Positions 41,932-50,276 of a DNA stretch of 64,000 nucleotides are shown here, in pieces (the stretch's first letter is position 1; each line of letters opens with the position of its first letter). Below the pieces are notes generated by a model, which worked only from the letters and a program-made list of their open reading frames with translations, searched no databases and had not been told where the DNA came from. The position numbers and the translations under genes were made by a program. Origin of the DNA: Actinacidiphila paucisporea (GTDB lineage: Bacteria; Actinomycetota; Actinomycetes; Streptomycetales; Streptomycetaceae); contig NZ_FRBI01000031.1 in the NCBI RefSeq assembly GCF_900142575.1, positions 1 to 64,000 on the forward strand, read 5' to 3'.

Positions 41932-43527
41932 TCAGTAGTCGGCGCGGCGCCGCAGCGAGCGGGGCCGGCCGTCGGGGTCGGCCACGATCCGCTGCAACGG
42001 GCGGACCGCCACGGTCGTCGCCCGGCCGAGCACCGGCGCGGTGTAGGGGCGCAGCCGGCCCGGGGGGCGGGGCCCGCGCCGGCCGCCCCGGTGCCAGGCC
42101 TCCAGTGCCCGCGCGGACTCGGCGAAGCAGTCGAAGGCGGTCAGCGGGTCGCAGAGCGTGTCGGGGGCGTCGTGGTCCAGGTGCTCGGCGCCCAGTTCGA
42201 TGCGCAGGTCGCGGGCGAAGGCGCGGGCTCCGTCGCCCAGGCCGCCGGGGTCGCGGGGTTCGCGCGGGTCGCGGGTCTCATCGAGGACGGCGCAGCCCAG
42301 TTCCGAATCGTGGGTCCACGAGCGGCGGTTGACGTTGTCGGAACCCACCGAGGCCCACACGTCGTCGATGACGCACACCTTGGCGTGCACGTAGACGGGG
42401 GTCCCGGCGTGGTTCTCCACGCTGTAGGCGGCGAAGCGCCGGCCGCCCGCGCCGCGCAGCACCCGCAGCGCCTCGACCCGGCCCAGCTCGTTCATCGGCC
42501 CGGCGAGCCGGCCGTCCTGGTCGGGGTGGGCGGGCAGCACCGCGATCATCCGCAGCGCGGGATGGTCGGCCAGCGCCCGGGCGAAGCCGGCGACGACCTC
42601 GGCGGACCACAGGTACTGGTCCTCCAGGTAGATCAGCGACCTGGCGCGGGCCAGTGCCTTGCGGTAGCCGCGGGCGACGCTGCGCTCGCCGTCCGGCGCG
42701 AAGGGGTAGCCGTGGCGGCGGGCGGGATACGTACGCAGCAGCTGAACGGTCATGGTGCCGCGCGGCTCGGGGTCGGGGGGCTGCGGCGGCAGCGGGTCGG
42801 CGCGGGTGTCCTCGTGGTGGACGAGCGCCCGCAGCCGACTCAGCGGGCTGCGGCTCAGCGGGGAGGGGTCCTGCCAGCGCTCGCGGAAGGTCGCCTCGAC
42901 GTCGCCCACGGCGGGCCCGCGGAGCGCGAGCTGGACGTCGTGCCAGGGAGGTCTGGGACCGTATGCGGCCGCCATGGGCAGGGCGCGGGGATCACCGGTG
43001 TGCCGGGCGTCGTCGCGCCGGCTGTGGCACAGGTCGATACCGCCGACGAAGGCCACGTCCCGCTCGGGGCGTCCCGGGTGCCGCAGCACGACGAACTTCT
43101 GGTGGTGCGCGCCGCCGGGCCGTACCCGCATGTCCAGCAGGCACTCGCCGCCGGCCGCCTCGATCTCCTCGCCGAGGTGCCGGTTCTCCTGCTCGCTGAA
43201 CTGGAGGCGGTCCAGGTGGGAGCGCCAGATCAGGCCCTTGACCACCACCCCGCGCCGGGCGGCGTCGCACAGTACCGCGCCGATCTCGCTGCCGGGGCCG
43301 TCCAGCAGTTCGTCGGGGTCGCCGCGCCAGTCGGTGAAGAACAGCAGGTCGCCGGCCTGCTGGTCGCGGACGGCGGCCAGCAGCGCGGCGAAGTACGCGG
43401 AGCCGTGCACCAGCGCCCGGACGTCGTTGCCGGTGGACCAGGCATGGCCGTCGGCGCGGCGCGTGTCGAGCCGGGTGGCCGGGTTGCCGCGCTCGCCCGG
43501 GGTGAGCAGCCAGTCGTCAGGTCGCAT
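41932..43527 (-). CDS. Phospholipase D-like family protein
   Basis: 531-aa PLD-superfamily protein with two HKD-type motifs. The first (HHQKFVV, H142/K144) lacks the usual following Asp at the expected spacing, while the second (VHAKVCVIDD) is complete. GGIDLCHSRRDD and GSDNVNRRSW follow the motifs as expected. No signal peptide or membrane anchor is visible, so it may act in the cytoplasm or at the membrane surface on phosphodiesters (phospholipid, cardiolipin synthesis-like). The ATG at 43527 has GGAGGG ten bases upstream; a GTG at 43572 is an alternative. Confidence 0.87.
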   Translation of the reverse strand: MRPDDWLLTPGERGNPATRLDTRRADGHAWSTGNDVRALVHGSAYFAALLAAVRDQQAGDLLFFTDWRGDPDELLDGPGSEIGAVLCDAARRGVVVKGLIWRSHLDRLQFSEQENRHLGEEIEAAGGECLLDMRVRPGGAHHQKFVVLRHPGRPERDVAFVGGIDLCHSRRDDARHTGDPRALPMAAAYGPRPPWHDVQLALRGPAVGDVEATFRERWQDPSPLSRSPLSRLRALVHHEDTRADPLPPQPPDPEPRGTMTVQLLRTYPARRHGYPFAPDGERSVARGYRKALARARSLIYLEDQYLWSAEVVAGFARALADHPALRMIAVLPAHPDQDGRLAGPMNELGRVEALRVLRGAGGRRFAAYSVENHAGTPVYVHAKVCVIDDVWASVGSDNVNRRSWTHDSELGCAVLDETRDPREPRDPGGLGDGARAFARDLRIELGAEHLDHDAPDTLCDPLTAFDCFAESARALEAWHRGGRRGPRPPGRLRPYTAPVLGRATTVAVRPLQRIVADPDGRPRSLRRRADY

Positions 43528-43674
43528 CCGCGTCCGCCCTCCAGTTCGGTCCTCCGTTCCTTCTACCCGCACGCGGCGGCCCTACCGGGTGCGGCTGCCG
43601 GTGACCGGACGGACGGCGGCCGCCGAGCGAGGGACACGGCCGGGGGCGCCGCTCGGCGCCGTCGGACCAGGCAC

Positions 43675-44403
43675 TCACGACATGTCGGTCCTGACGAAGG
43701 GGGGTCCGATCCCGGCGAGGGACGGGCCGTGCACGCCGGCGTCCGGGAGTTGCAGCATCCGGGTGGCGCTGACGGCCTGCAGACCCCGCCGGCGGAGGCC
43801 GTCGAGAATCCCGGGCAGCGCTTCGAGGGTGCCGACGTGGCCCAGGTGCATGCTGACGATCGAGCCGGGGCGGACCGTGCCCAGTACGGTGCGCCGGACG
43901 GCGGCAGGACCGGGGTCCGTGTAGTCCAGGGAGTCCACGTCGTAGGACAGGCAGTGCGCGTAGCCCGCCCTGCGGGCCAGGCGCTGCACCAGCGGCGTGG
44001 CCAGTGCCCGCCGCGAGGGGCGGAACCACGGGCCGACCGTGCCCGTCAACGCCAGCAGGCGCTCCGCGCACGCCTCGATCTCCCGGAGCGCGTCATGGCC
44101 GTCCATCGCGCAGATGTCCGGGTGGTGCTGCGTGTGGTTCCCCAGGTCGTGCCCTCCCCTTCTGATGCGGGAGGCGATCGCGGGATGGTCGTCGAGCCAG
44201 CTGCCCACGGCCATGACGGTGAGACGGGCGCCGGCCTGTTCCGCCACGGCGAGCACCTCCTCGGCCAGGGCCGGCTCGCCTTGGCCGTGGAAGGTCAGCG
44301 CCACCATGGGGCGGCTGCGTGAGCCGTGCAGCACCTGGCCGGTGAGGTCCGCCGGCCCGCGCCCGGGAAGCGGCCTCGCAGAGCGTCGGTGTTCGGCTGT
44401 CAT
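43675..44403 (-). CDS. NodB/polysaccharide deacetylase-like protein with degenerate Asp motif
   Basis: 242-aa protein with the NodB fold. Motif 1, normally TFDDG, reads TFHGQG (37-42), so the catalytic base Asp and the metal Asp are both missing. The metal His pair is kept (GNHTQHH, H90 and H94), as is WFRPSRR for motif 3, and the late motif reads VSMHLGH. Without the Asp pair, classical zinc-dependent deacetylation is doubtful; a changed activity or a binding role is possible. No clear signal peptide. The ATG at 44403 has a GAGGT site. A BlaI-like operator lies 128 bp upstream. Confidence 0.78.
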   Translation of the reverse strand: MTAEHRRSARPLPGRGPADLTGQVLHGSRSRPMVALTFHGQGEPALAEEVLAVAEQAGARLTVMAVGSWLDDHPAIASRIRRGGHDLGNHTQHHPDICAMDGHDALREIEACAERLLALTGTVGPWFRPSRRALATPLVQRLARRAGYAHCLSYDVDSLDYTDPGPAAVRRTVLGTVRPGSIVSMHLGHVGTLEALPGILDGLRRRGLQAVSATRMLQLPDAGVHGPSLAGIGPPFVRTDMS

Positions 44404-44753
44404 GGGAATACCTCGCAGGTTGCGGCGGCCTGCTGCGAGGTGCAGCCGGCTCTGGGCGCGCGGCGGCACGGCCCGGACGGCGGGGCGGCGACCACGGCGT
44501 GCGAAGAAAGCGGGTCGTCCGGCACCTGTCGTCTACATCACTGTAGACAGTGGCGGAGGTCCGCGCGCTTCCCGTGGTCCGTACGGGTGACGCCGTCGCG
44601 CCGCACGCACTCCACGGTGGCATCCCGGCCGGCATGGCGCCTGGCGTCGGTGACCTCGGGGACCTTGTCGAGCCGGAGCCGGGCCGGATGATGCGTGGTG
44701 GTCGTCAGGGCGCGACAGTGCCACGCAGGCGCCAAGGGGCGGTACGGGGCGCC
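44404..44753. other. Intergenic region before the deacetylase-like gene
   Basis: No gene is supported. It contains a BlaI/MecI-like operator (44531-44548) serving the deacetylase-like gene and, at 44727-44754, the inverted repeat that follows the peroxidase gene. Confidence 0.45.
44531..44548. promoter_or_regulatory. BlaI/MecI-type operator upstream of the deacetylase-like gene
   Basis: GTCTACA-tcac-TGTAGAC is a perfect 7-bp inverted repeat with a 4-bp spacer and the TACA/TGTA half-sites typical of BlaI/MecI/CopY-family repressors. It stands out in GC-rich surroundings. No blaI or blaR gene lies nearby, so the regulator would act from elsewhere. Cell-wall stress control of the deacetylase-like gene is the natural inference. 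Confidence 0.6.
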
Positions 44754-44754
44754 T
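44727..44754 (-). terminator. Possible terminator after the peroxidase gene
   Basis: AGGCGCC at 44727-44733 pairs with GGCGCCT at 44748-44754 around a 14-nt loop, overlapping the end of the stop codon. It is a short stem but the only candidate at this transcript end. Confidence 0.3.
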
Positions 44755-46067
44755 CAGGCGGTGAGCAGGGTGCGCCCGAGGTAGTCCTTGGCGTCGCGCA
44801 CGCCCGGGAGGGCGTAGAAGTAGCCGCCGCCGACCGGGGTGATGTAGTCGACCAGCGGTTCGTCGATCAGGCGGGTCTGGGTCGCCTCGAACTGCCGGAC
44901 GACGTCCTGCTGGTAGGAGGCGAAGATCAGCCCCATGTCCAGGTTGCCGACGCTGTCGACGCCGCGGTCGTAGTTGTAGCCGCGGCGCAGGATGCGGGAG
45001 TCGTCGGTCTTCGCCGTGCGCGGGTTGGCCAGCCGGATGTGCGCGTCCAGCGGGATGGCGTTGCCCTCCGGGTCCTTGGCGTAGTCGGGGGCGTCGGTCT
45101 CCGCAACGCCGTCCAGAGGGGCGCCGGTGTCCTTGCGGCGGCCGAACATCTTCTCCTGCTCGGTGAGCGAGACCCGGTCCCAGAACTCGACCAGCATCCG
45201 GATGACCCTGACGACCTGGTAGCTGCCGCCGGTGGCCCAGGTGGGCTCGCCGAGAGCGTCGGTGACCCACACCAGGCGGTCCATCTCGCGGCGGGACGCC
45301 ACGTCCGGGTTGACGATGCCGTCCTTGAAGCCGAGCAGGTTGCGCTGCGCGCCGGCGGGGCGCGGGGCGCTGTGGAAGCCGTCGACGCGCCACTTGATCT
45401 GCATGGCGCCGCGGGTGTGCCGGGCGATGTCGCGCAGGGCGTGCAGCACGGTGTCGGTGCTGCCCGCGCAGATCTGCAGGCTCAGGTCGCCGTGGCACGC
45501 CTCCGGCTGGAGGTCGTCGTTGGGGAAGGTCCGCATCGGGACCAGCCGGCGCGGCTTGACGGCGGCGAGCCCGTAGCGGTCGTCGAAGAGGGAGGCGCCC
45601 ACTCCCACGGTGACGGTGAGCGCGTCGGCCGGCACCGAGGGGCCCAGGATGCCGTTGTCGGACGGCGGCGCCCCGACGCCGAGGTCGGCGGGGGTGCCGC
45701 CGGCGGTCAGGAAGCGGGCCCGCTCGGTGATGGTCCGCATGAGGTCCGCCAGCTCCGCCTTGGTGTCGGCGATCACCCGCAGGGACACGAAGGTCGCCGC
45801 GGCGGGCTGCGGCGTGAGGATGCCGGCCTGGTGCTCGCCGTGGAAGGCCACCGCGGGCGCCTGCCCGCGCTGCACGCTGTCGGACGCCTCGGCCGTGGCG
45901 CCACCGGTCGCGCTGGTCAGCGCGAAGCCGCCGGCGGCCAGCGCGGCGGCGCCCGTCCCGGCACCGATCGCGGTCTTCAGGACGGAGCGCCGGGCGGTCC
46001 CGAACCCCATCGGGCAGGTGCCCTCGCCGGCCGGGAGACCTTCGAGACGGTGGGTGTCGGCGGACAT
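44754..46067 (-). CDS. efeB: Dyp-type haem peroxidase EfeB (Tat-exported)
   Basis: 437-aa dye-decolorising-type peroxidase of the EfeUOB ferrous iron system. A Tat signal is visible (TARRSVLKTAIGAG, twin Arg at 26-27, then an Ala/Gly-rich segment). The family motif GFKDG (GxxDG with the distal Asp) follows, and a haem-ligand His is expected near HIRLANPRT/LRRGYNYD. EfeB is thought to oxidise ferrous iron or act on haem outside the membrane. Start at 46067 with an AAGGG site. It lies 65 bp after the fused efeUO gene in the same iron-regulated transcript. Confidence 0.93.
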   Translation of the reverse strand: MSADTHRLEGLPAGEGTCPMGFGTARRSVLKTAIGAGTGAAALAAGGFALTSATGGATAEASDSVQRGQAPAVAFHGEHQAGILTPQPAAATFVSLRVIADTKAELADLMRTITERARFLTAGGTPADLGVGAPPSDNGILGPSVPADALTVTVGVGASLFDDRYGLAAVKPRRLVPMRTFPNDDLQPEACHGDLSLQICAGSTDTVLHALRDIARHTRGAMQIKWRVDGFHSAPRPAGAQRNLLGFKDGIVNPDVASRREMDRLVWVTDALGEPTWATGGSYQVVRVIRMLVEFWDRVSLTEQEKMFGRRKDTGAPLDGVAETDAPDYAKDPEGNAIPLDAHIRLANPRTAKTDDSRILRRGYNYDRGVDSVGNLDMGLIFASYQQDVVRQFEATQTRLIDEPLVDYITPVGGGYFYALPGVRDAKDYLGRTLLTA

Positions 46068-46132
46068 CGGAGTGTTTCCCTTCGGGAGGTGTCGCACGGG
46101 TGGCGGGGGCGGGACGGCGGGGACGCCGGTGG

Positions 46133-48196
46133 TCAGGCGGACTTCCTGACTTCCAGCAGGGCGGGAATCGGCGCGAGATCCTCCAGGAGCTGGCCGGTGG
46201 CGCCGTTGATCTTCGCCCTGGCGGTGTCGTCGAGCGACGTGACCGGGGTCCACGCGTCGCCGTGGTGGGCCGCGTCGAGCAGCCGCTGCAGGCGGGCGAT
46301 GTCGGAGTCCGCCACGGCCGTACGCCCCGGGGCGCGTGCGTCGACGAGCGGGCGGAGCACGCCGAGCAGTTCCCTGGTGCCGGCCAGGTTGGCCTGTGCG
46401 GTGGCCAGGTTGGTGCCGCTGCCCTCGTCGGTGTCGCCGGTGAGTTCGAACTGGAGGGTGTTCTCCAGGATCTCGTGGGCGCGCAGGGGCAGGTCGGAGG
46501 GGTCGAAGGCCTGGGTGGGGAAGGCCTTGCGCAGGGCGCCGACGTCGGTGGTGAGCCGGTCGGCGGGGCCGGTCAGGGATGCGGCGGCCTCGCCGTGCCA
46601 CAGGCCGTACTCGATCCGCAGGAACCCGGTGAAGCCCTTGTCGTGGACGCCGCCGGGCAGGCCGTCTGCGCGGCCGTCGATCTTGCCGTCGAAGTCGGCG
46701 AAGGTGCCGTACGCGGCGCCGAGGGAGGCGTAGCGGGTGTGCGCGGCCAGCCAGTCCTTCCTGGCCCGGGCCAGGTCCCCGGCTTTCAGGTCGGCGGCGA
46801 GCTGGGCGACCTGGGTCTGCAGCGCGGTCAGGCCCGAGTCGACGTAGGCCCGGTAAGCGGTCAGCGGGCCGGCCAGGTCGGCGGCCGAGACGGGCAGCAC
46901 GGCCTGCACGGTGCTGCCCCCGCTGACGCGGACGGCGGCGGAGGTCACCGGCTTGCCACCGGTCGGGACGCAGCGCCACGCGTACGCGCCGGTGCCTATG
47001 GTGGCGGTCAGCGAGCGGGTCGTCCCGGGGGCCAGGCCCTCGATCTCGCCGTAGACGGCGTTGCTGGCGGGGTCGATCAGGTAGACCTCGGACGTCTGCG
47101 TGCCGGTGTTGTGCATGGCGAAGGTCTGCTGTCCGGGTCGCGGGGCGGTGAAGCCCTTTCCGCACGTGGTCGGCGAGACGCTGACGGTGGCAGCGGCCTT
47201 CTTGGCACCGGAGCCGGCGATGACCACGCCGGCGATGACCGCCGGGACCGCGACCACGGCGACCGGCAGGACCCAGCGGGGGGCGCGGAGCACGGCGGCG
47301 GAGGCCGGCCGGGCGGGCTCGGCGTTCGCGGGACGTCCGGCGGCCCGGTCACCGGCCGCCGCGGCCGCGGCGACGGGCTTCGGGGTGCGCAGGCCGCGGG
47401 TGAAGAGGGTCGCGACCACGGCCAGGTAGGCGGCATAGGCCGCGACCTGCAGCCAGGTCATCTGCGGGGTGAGGTTGAAGACGCCCTGGACGAGCTGGGT
47501 GTACCAGGCGTTGGCGTCGATGTGGCCGGAGAGGTCGACCAGGTAGCTGCCGCCGCCGGGCAGTACCTTGCCCTCCTGGAGGTCGCGCAGGCCGTAGCCC
47601 AGCACGCCTGCGGCGATGACGATGAGGCCGAAGCCGGTCCAGGTGAAGAACCTGGTCAGATTGATCTTGAGGACCCGCTTGTAGAGCGCCCAGCAGATCG
47701 CCGAGGCCAGCACCAGGCCGGCGGCTCCGCCGGCCAGCGGACCGGTGCTGGAGCCGTGCGCCGTCTGGGCGTTGGTCCACAGGAACAGCGCGGTCTCCAG
47801 GCCCTCGCGGCCCACCGCGAGGAAACTGGTGAGGATCAGCGCGCCGGCCCCCATGGTGAGCGCGGCGGTGACCTTCTCCTTGATCTCGCCGGAGAGGCTG
47901 CGCGCGTTCCTGCGCATCCAGAAGACCATCACGGTGACGAAGGCGACCGCGGCCACGGACAGGAAGCCGCCGAAGGCCTCCTGGGCGGTGGTGGGCATCT
48001 GCTGCGAGCTGAAGGTCAGCACGGCACCGAAGCTGAGGGACATTCCCGCGGCGGCCGCGACACCGATCCACACCTGGGGCAGCCGGGCGGTGTTGCCGCC
48101 GCGGACCAGCGTCGCCACCAGGATGGAGACCACGAGTCCGGCCTCCAGGCCCTCCCGAAGCCCGATCAGAAAGTTCGGGAACGCGTTGTCCCACAT
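46133..48196 (-). CDS. efeU: Fused ferrous iron permease EfeU and iron-binding EfeO
   Basis: 687-aa fusion. Residues 1-275 are an FTR1/EfeU permease with seven helices and two REGLE iron-binding motifs (R14-E18 and R130-E134). A Pro/Ala linker (about 275-305) and a further helix (about 308-330) lead to an EfeO part: a cupredoxin-like domain (about 335-430) and an imelysin/M75-like helical domain (about 440-685) with the conserved IEYGLWHGE motif. In many bacteria these are two proteins; here the extra helix tethers the binding part to the outer face of the membrane. A GAGGAGGGG ribosome site and an iron box precede the ATG. Order is efeUO-efeB, minus strand. Confidence 0.93.
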   Translation of the reverse strand: MWDNAFPNFLIGLREGLEAGLVVSILVATLVRGGNTARLPQVWIGVAAAAGMSLSFGAVLTFSSQQMPTTAQEAFGGFLSVAAVAFVTVMVFWMRRNARSLSGEIKEKVTAALTMGAGALILTSFLAVGREGLETALFLWTNAQTAHGSSTGPLAGGAAGLVLASAICWALYKRVLKINLTRFFTWTGFGLIVIAAGVLGYGLRDLQEGKVLPGGGSYLVDLSGHIDANAWYTQLVQGVFNLTPQMTWLQVAAYAAYLAVVATLFTRGLRTPKPVAAAAAAGDRAAGRPANAEPARPASAAVLRAPRWVLPVAVVAVPAVIAGVVIAGSGAKKAAATVSVSPTTCGKGFTAPRPGQQTFAMHNTGTQTSEVYLIDPASNAVYGEIEGLAPGTTRSLTATIGTGAYAWRCVPTGGKPVTSAAVRVSGGSTVQAVLPVSAADLAGPLTAYRAYVDSGLTALQTQVAQLAADLKAGDLARARKDWLAAHTRYASLGAAYGTFADFDGKIDGRADGLPGGVHDKGFTGFLRIEYGLWHGEAAASLTGPADRLTTDVGALRKAFPTQAFDPSDLPLRAHEILENTLQFELTGDTDEGSGTNLATAQANLAGTRELLGVLRPLVDARAPGRTAVADSDIARLQRLLDAAHHGDAWTPVTSLDDTARAKINGATGQLLEDLAPIPALLEVRKSA

Positions 48197-48503
48197 CGGT
48201 AGTCGCCCCTCCTCGCGGACCGGCCCCGGCGGCCGCCCGGCTTAGCTTAGGCAAACCTCACCTTGCCGCCTACGCGACTGTAGTCCACGAACACGTGGGC
48301 TCCGTACCGGGGGCGCCGTGGCAGTCGCCACACCGGGGAGCGCGCACCCCGCCGGAGGGCCGGCCCGCGCCCCGGCATGCGCCGCACCGCGCCCCGGGCG
48401 CATGCTGGAACGTGGCGGCGAGCGCCTCGCTCACGAGGGCGTGCGGCCACCGCGAAGGGGAGTCGCCGCGAGAACCGTGCCTTCCCGAGCAAGGGAGCAG
48501 GTC
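48197..48503. other. Divergent intergenic region, efeUO / SRPBCC gene
   Basis: No gene seen. It holds the iron box at 48242-48260 and the promoter of the efe operon; the promoter for the plus-strand SRPBCC gene is not evident. Confidence 0.45.
48242..48260. promoter_or_regulatory. IdeR/DmdR-type iron box
   Basis: TTAGCTTAGGCAAACCTCA matches the actinobacterial iron-repressor consensus (TTAGGTTAGGCTAACCTAA) at 16 of 19 positions. It lies 46-64 bp upstream of the efeUO start, at the place expected for repression of the efe promoter when iron is sufficient. Confidence 0.82.
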
Positions 48504-48926
48504 ATGCCGGCCCTGCATTTCCATCTGACGTCCACCATGAGCCCGCCCGAGGTGATGGGGGTGCTCACCGACTTCAGCCCCGCCCGGATCCAGGAGTGGC
48601 CGTCGATCGACGCGGAGCACTTCCAGGTCCACGACAGGGGCGACACCTGGGCAGAGGTGACCGAGGGAAACGCCAAGTCGTTCGAGCGCGCACGCTACGA
48701 ATGGGACCCCTCGGCGAACAGGGTCACCGTCACCACCCGCGACTCGACGCCGTTCGGTCCCGGCGGGTGGGTCTTCCAGCTGACCCCCGAGGACGACGGC
48801 ACCCGCATCGACGTCGAACTCCAGCGGCACCCCGGCAACTTCAAGGCCAAGGTGATGGCCTCGATACTGCCCTTCGCAGGACCCGTCGTCCGCAAGTCCT
48901 TCCAGGAACCCCTCAAGACCACCTAG
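48504..48926 (+). CDS. SRPBCC/polyketide-cyclase-like small protein
   Basis: 140-aa protein with the look of a START/SRPBCC helix-grip domain: an N-terminal strand HFHLTSTM, a SPPEVMGVLTDFSPAR helix, alternating strands (DTWAEV, NRVTVTTR, GGWVFQLTP, GTRIDVEL) and a long C-terminal amphipathic helix. Such proteins bind hydrophobic ligands or carry out cyclisation. A GGGAG site lies before the ATG at 48504. It is followed after 41 bp by another small plus-strand gene and may form a pair with it. Ligand unknown. Confidence 0.72.
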   Translation: MPALHFHLTSTMSPPEVMGVLTDFSPARIQEWPSIDAEHFQVHDRGDTWAEVTEGNAKSFERARYEWDPSANRVTVTTRDSTPFGPGGWVFQLTPEDDGTRIDVELQRHPGNFKAKVMASILPFAGPVVRKSFQEPLKTT

Positions 48927-48967
48927 CCGCGCGCTTCCACCCGGTTCGCGACCCCAAGGAGGACCCG

Positions 48968-49768
48968 ATGTCCGATCCGCTGCTCGCCGCGCTGTCGGGG
49001 CAAGCCCCGGCGGCGCTCGCCGAAGACGTCTCGCTGGCGACACCGATCACGGCACCGCGCATCCACGGCCGTGACGCGGTCTCAAGGGCTCTGCGGACCT
49101 ACCAGGACGTGCTCGCCTCGCCCGAGGTCACGGCTCGGCTCAAGGGGGACGGGCGGGAAGGCGCCGTGTACAGCGCGAGTCCCGGCGGGCGGACCGTGGA
49201 GATCCTGGCGCTGGCGACCTACGACCCCGCGGGTCCGGTCGCCGCCGTCGACGTCTACGGCCGGCCGTGGCCGTACATGGCGCTGCTGCGGGAGGAGATC
49301 GCGAAGGTGGCGCCCGACCTCGCGGACCCGGACCTGGGCACCGGGCCGTACGCCCCGGAGGGGCCTGAACCGGTGTGGGTCGACCACCCGGCCGTCCCGC
49401 CACTGGCGGAGGACGTCGTCCTGTACTCGCCGATCCTGACCGAGGAGCCGTCGGGGAAGGCCGTCGTCGGGACCGTCCTCCAGGCGGCGGCGCGGAGCTA
49501 CGACGACCTCAAGGTACGAGCCGTCCTCCATGCCGAGGGCCGATCGGACTTCGCCGTGGTGATCGACGAGTTCGTGGACGGCCACGTGCAGCAACTCGTC
49601 GAGGTGTTCACCCTCGACGCCGGGGGCGACGTCGCCGGGATCCGGGTCTTCACCCGCCCCTGGCTCGTCACCGCCCACTTCAGGAAGAGGATGTACGACC
49701 TGCTGCACGACACCCTCGGTCCCGAGTTCTGGCAGGGCCCCGATCCGCGGGGCCCCGTCGCCGCCTGA
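48968..49768 (+). CDS. Tandem NTF2/SnoaL-like protein
   Basis: 266-aa protein consisting of two similar halves. LAEDVSLATPITAPRIHGRDAVSRAL near the N-terminus and LAEDVVLYSPILTEEPSGKAVVGTVL in the second half are alike, each followed by an ALATYD or VVIDEFV strand and a conserved FTRPW/GRPWPY turn. That is the pattern of a duplicated NTF2-like/SnoaL fold. Function unknown (small-molecule binding or isomerase type). A strong AAGGAGG site fixes the ATG at 48968. It is convergent to the DUF1931 gene with only 22 bp between stops. Confidence 0.72.
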   Translation: MSDPLLAALSGQAPAALAEDVSLATPITAPRIHGRDAVSRALRTYQDVLASPEVTARLKGDGREGAVYSASPGGRTVEILALATYDPAGPVAAVDVYGRPWPYMALLREEIAKVAPDLADPDLGTGPYAPEGPEPVWVDHPAVPPLAEDVVLYSPILTEEPSGKAVVGTVLQAAARSYDDLKVRAVLHAEGRSDFAVVIDEFVDGHVQQLVEVFTLDAGGDVAGIRVFTRPWLVTAHFRKRMYDLLHDTLGPEFWQGPDPRGPVAA

Positions 49769-49790
49769 TCGGCCCGCGGGGCGTGCTCGC

Positions 49791-50240
49791 TCAGACCAGC
49801 AGGTCGAACAGCTCGAAGGCCTGGTCCCACTGGTCCGTCGAGGGGCGGCGGCTGTCGTCGGCGAGGGTCTTGAGGGCGCGGGCCAGGGCGAGGCTGAGGC
49901 CGCCGGCCAGGTCGGGCAGCCGCTCCTGGGTCTCCTCGGCGGCGTCCATGCCGAGGGCCGGGCGGGCGGCGAGCTGGTCGAGCAGCGGGCGCAGCTCTAT
50001 GCCCTCCTCCAGCTTCCTGAACGCGTGGATGCTCTCCTGCAGGCCCTTGGTGACCGGTAGGTCCTGCGGCGCGATGACGTCGCGGCCGTTGGCCTTGGCG
50101 CCGGCCGTGCCGATGAGGAAGAGGTCGTAGAGCTTGGCGTCCACGAAGTCGTTGTAGCGCTTGAGGTCGTTCTTGCTGACGTCAAGGCCGGCGGCTGCGC
50201 GGAAGAAGCGCTCGAATTTCGAAACTCCCATGACGGGCAT
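49791..50240 (-). CDS. DUF1931 family (histone-fold-like) protein
   Basis: 149-aa all-helical protein. The segment VSKFERFFRAAAGLDVSKNDLKRYNDFVDAKLYDL is characteristic of DUF1931, which has a tandem histone-like fold. DNA binding has been suggested for the fold but the role is not established. The start at 50240 has an AAGGTG site. It follows the reductase-like gene by 36 bp and ends the minus-strand stress cluster, so it is probably co-expressed with chaperones and redox proteins. Confidence 0.82.
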   Translation of the reverse strand: MPVMGVSKFERFFRAAAGLDVSKNDLKRYNDFVDAKLYDLFLIGTAGAKANGRDVIAPQDLPVTKGLQESIHAFRKLEEGIELRPLLDQLAARPALGMDAAEETQERLPDLAGGLSLALARALKTLADDSRRPSTDQWDQAFELFDLLV

Positions 50241-50276
50241 GTCGTGTCACCTTCTCGCGGCGAAGTTGGGCTGAGG

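Noticed and set aside
40861..44322. 1153-aa plus-strand open frame
   Set aside because: Longest open frame in the window, but it is antisense to four real genes (ABC ATPase, PLD, deacetylase) and has no recognisable domain.
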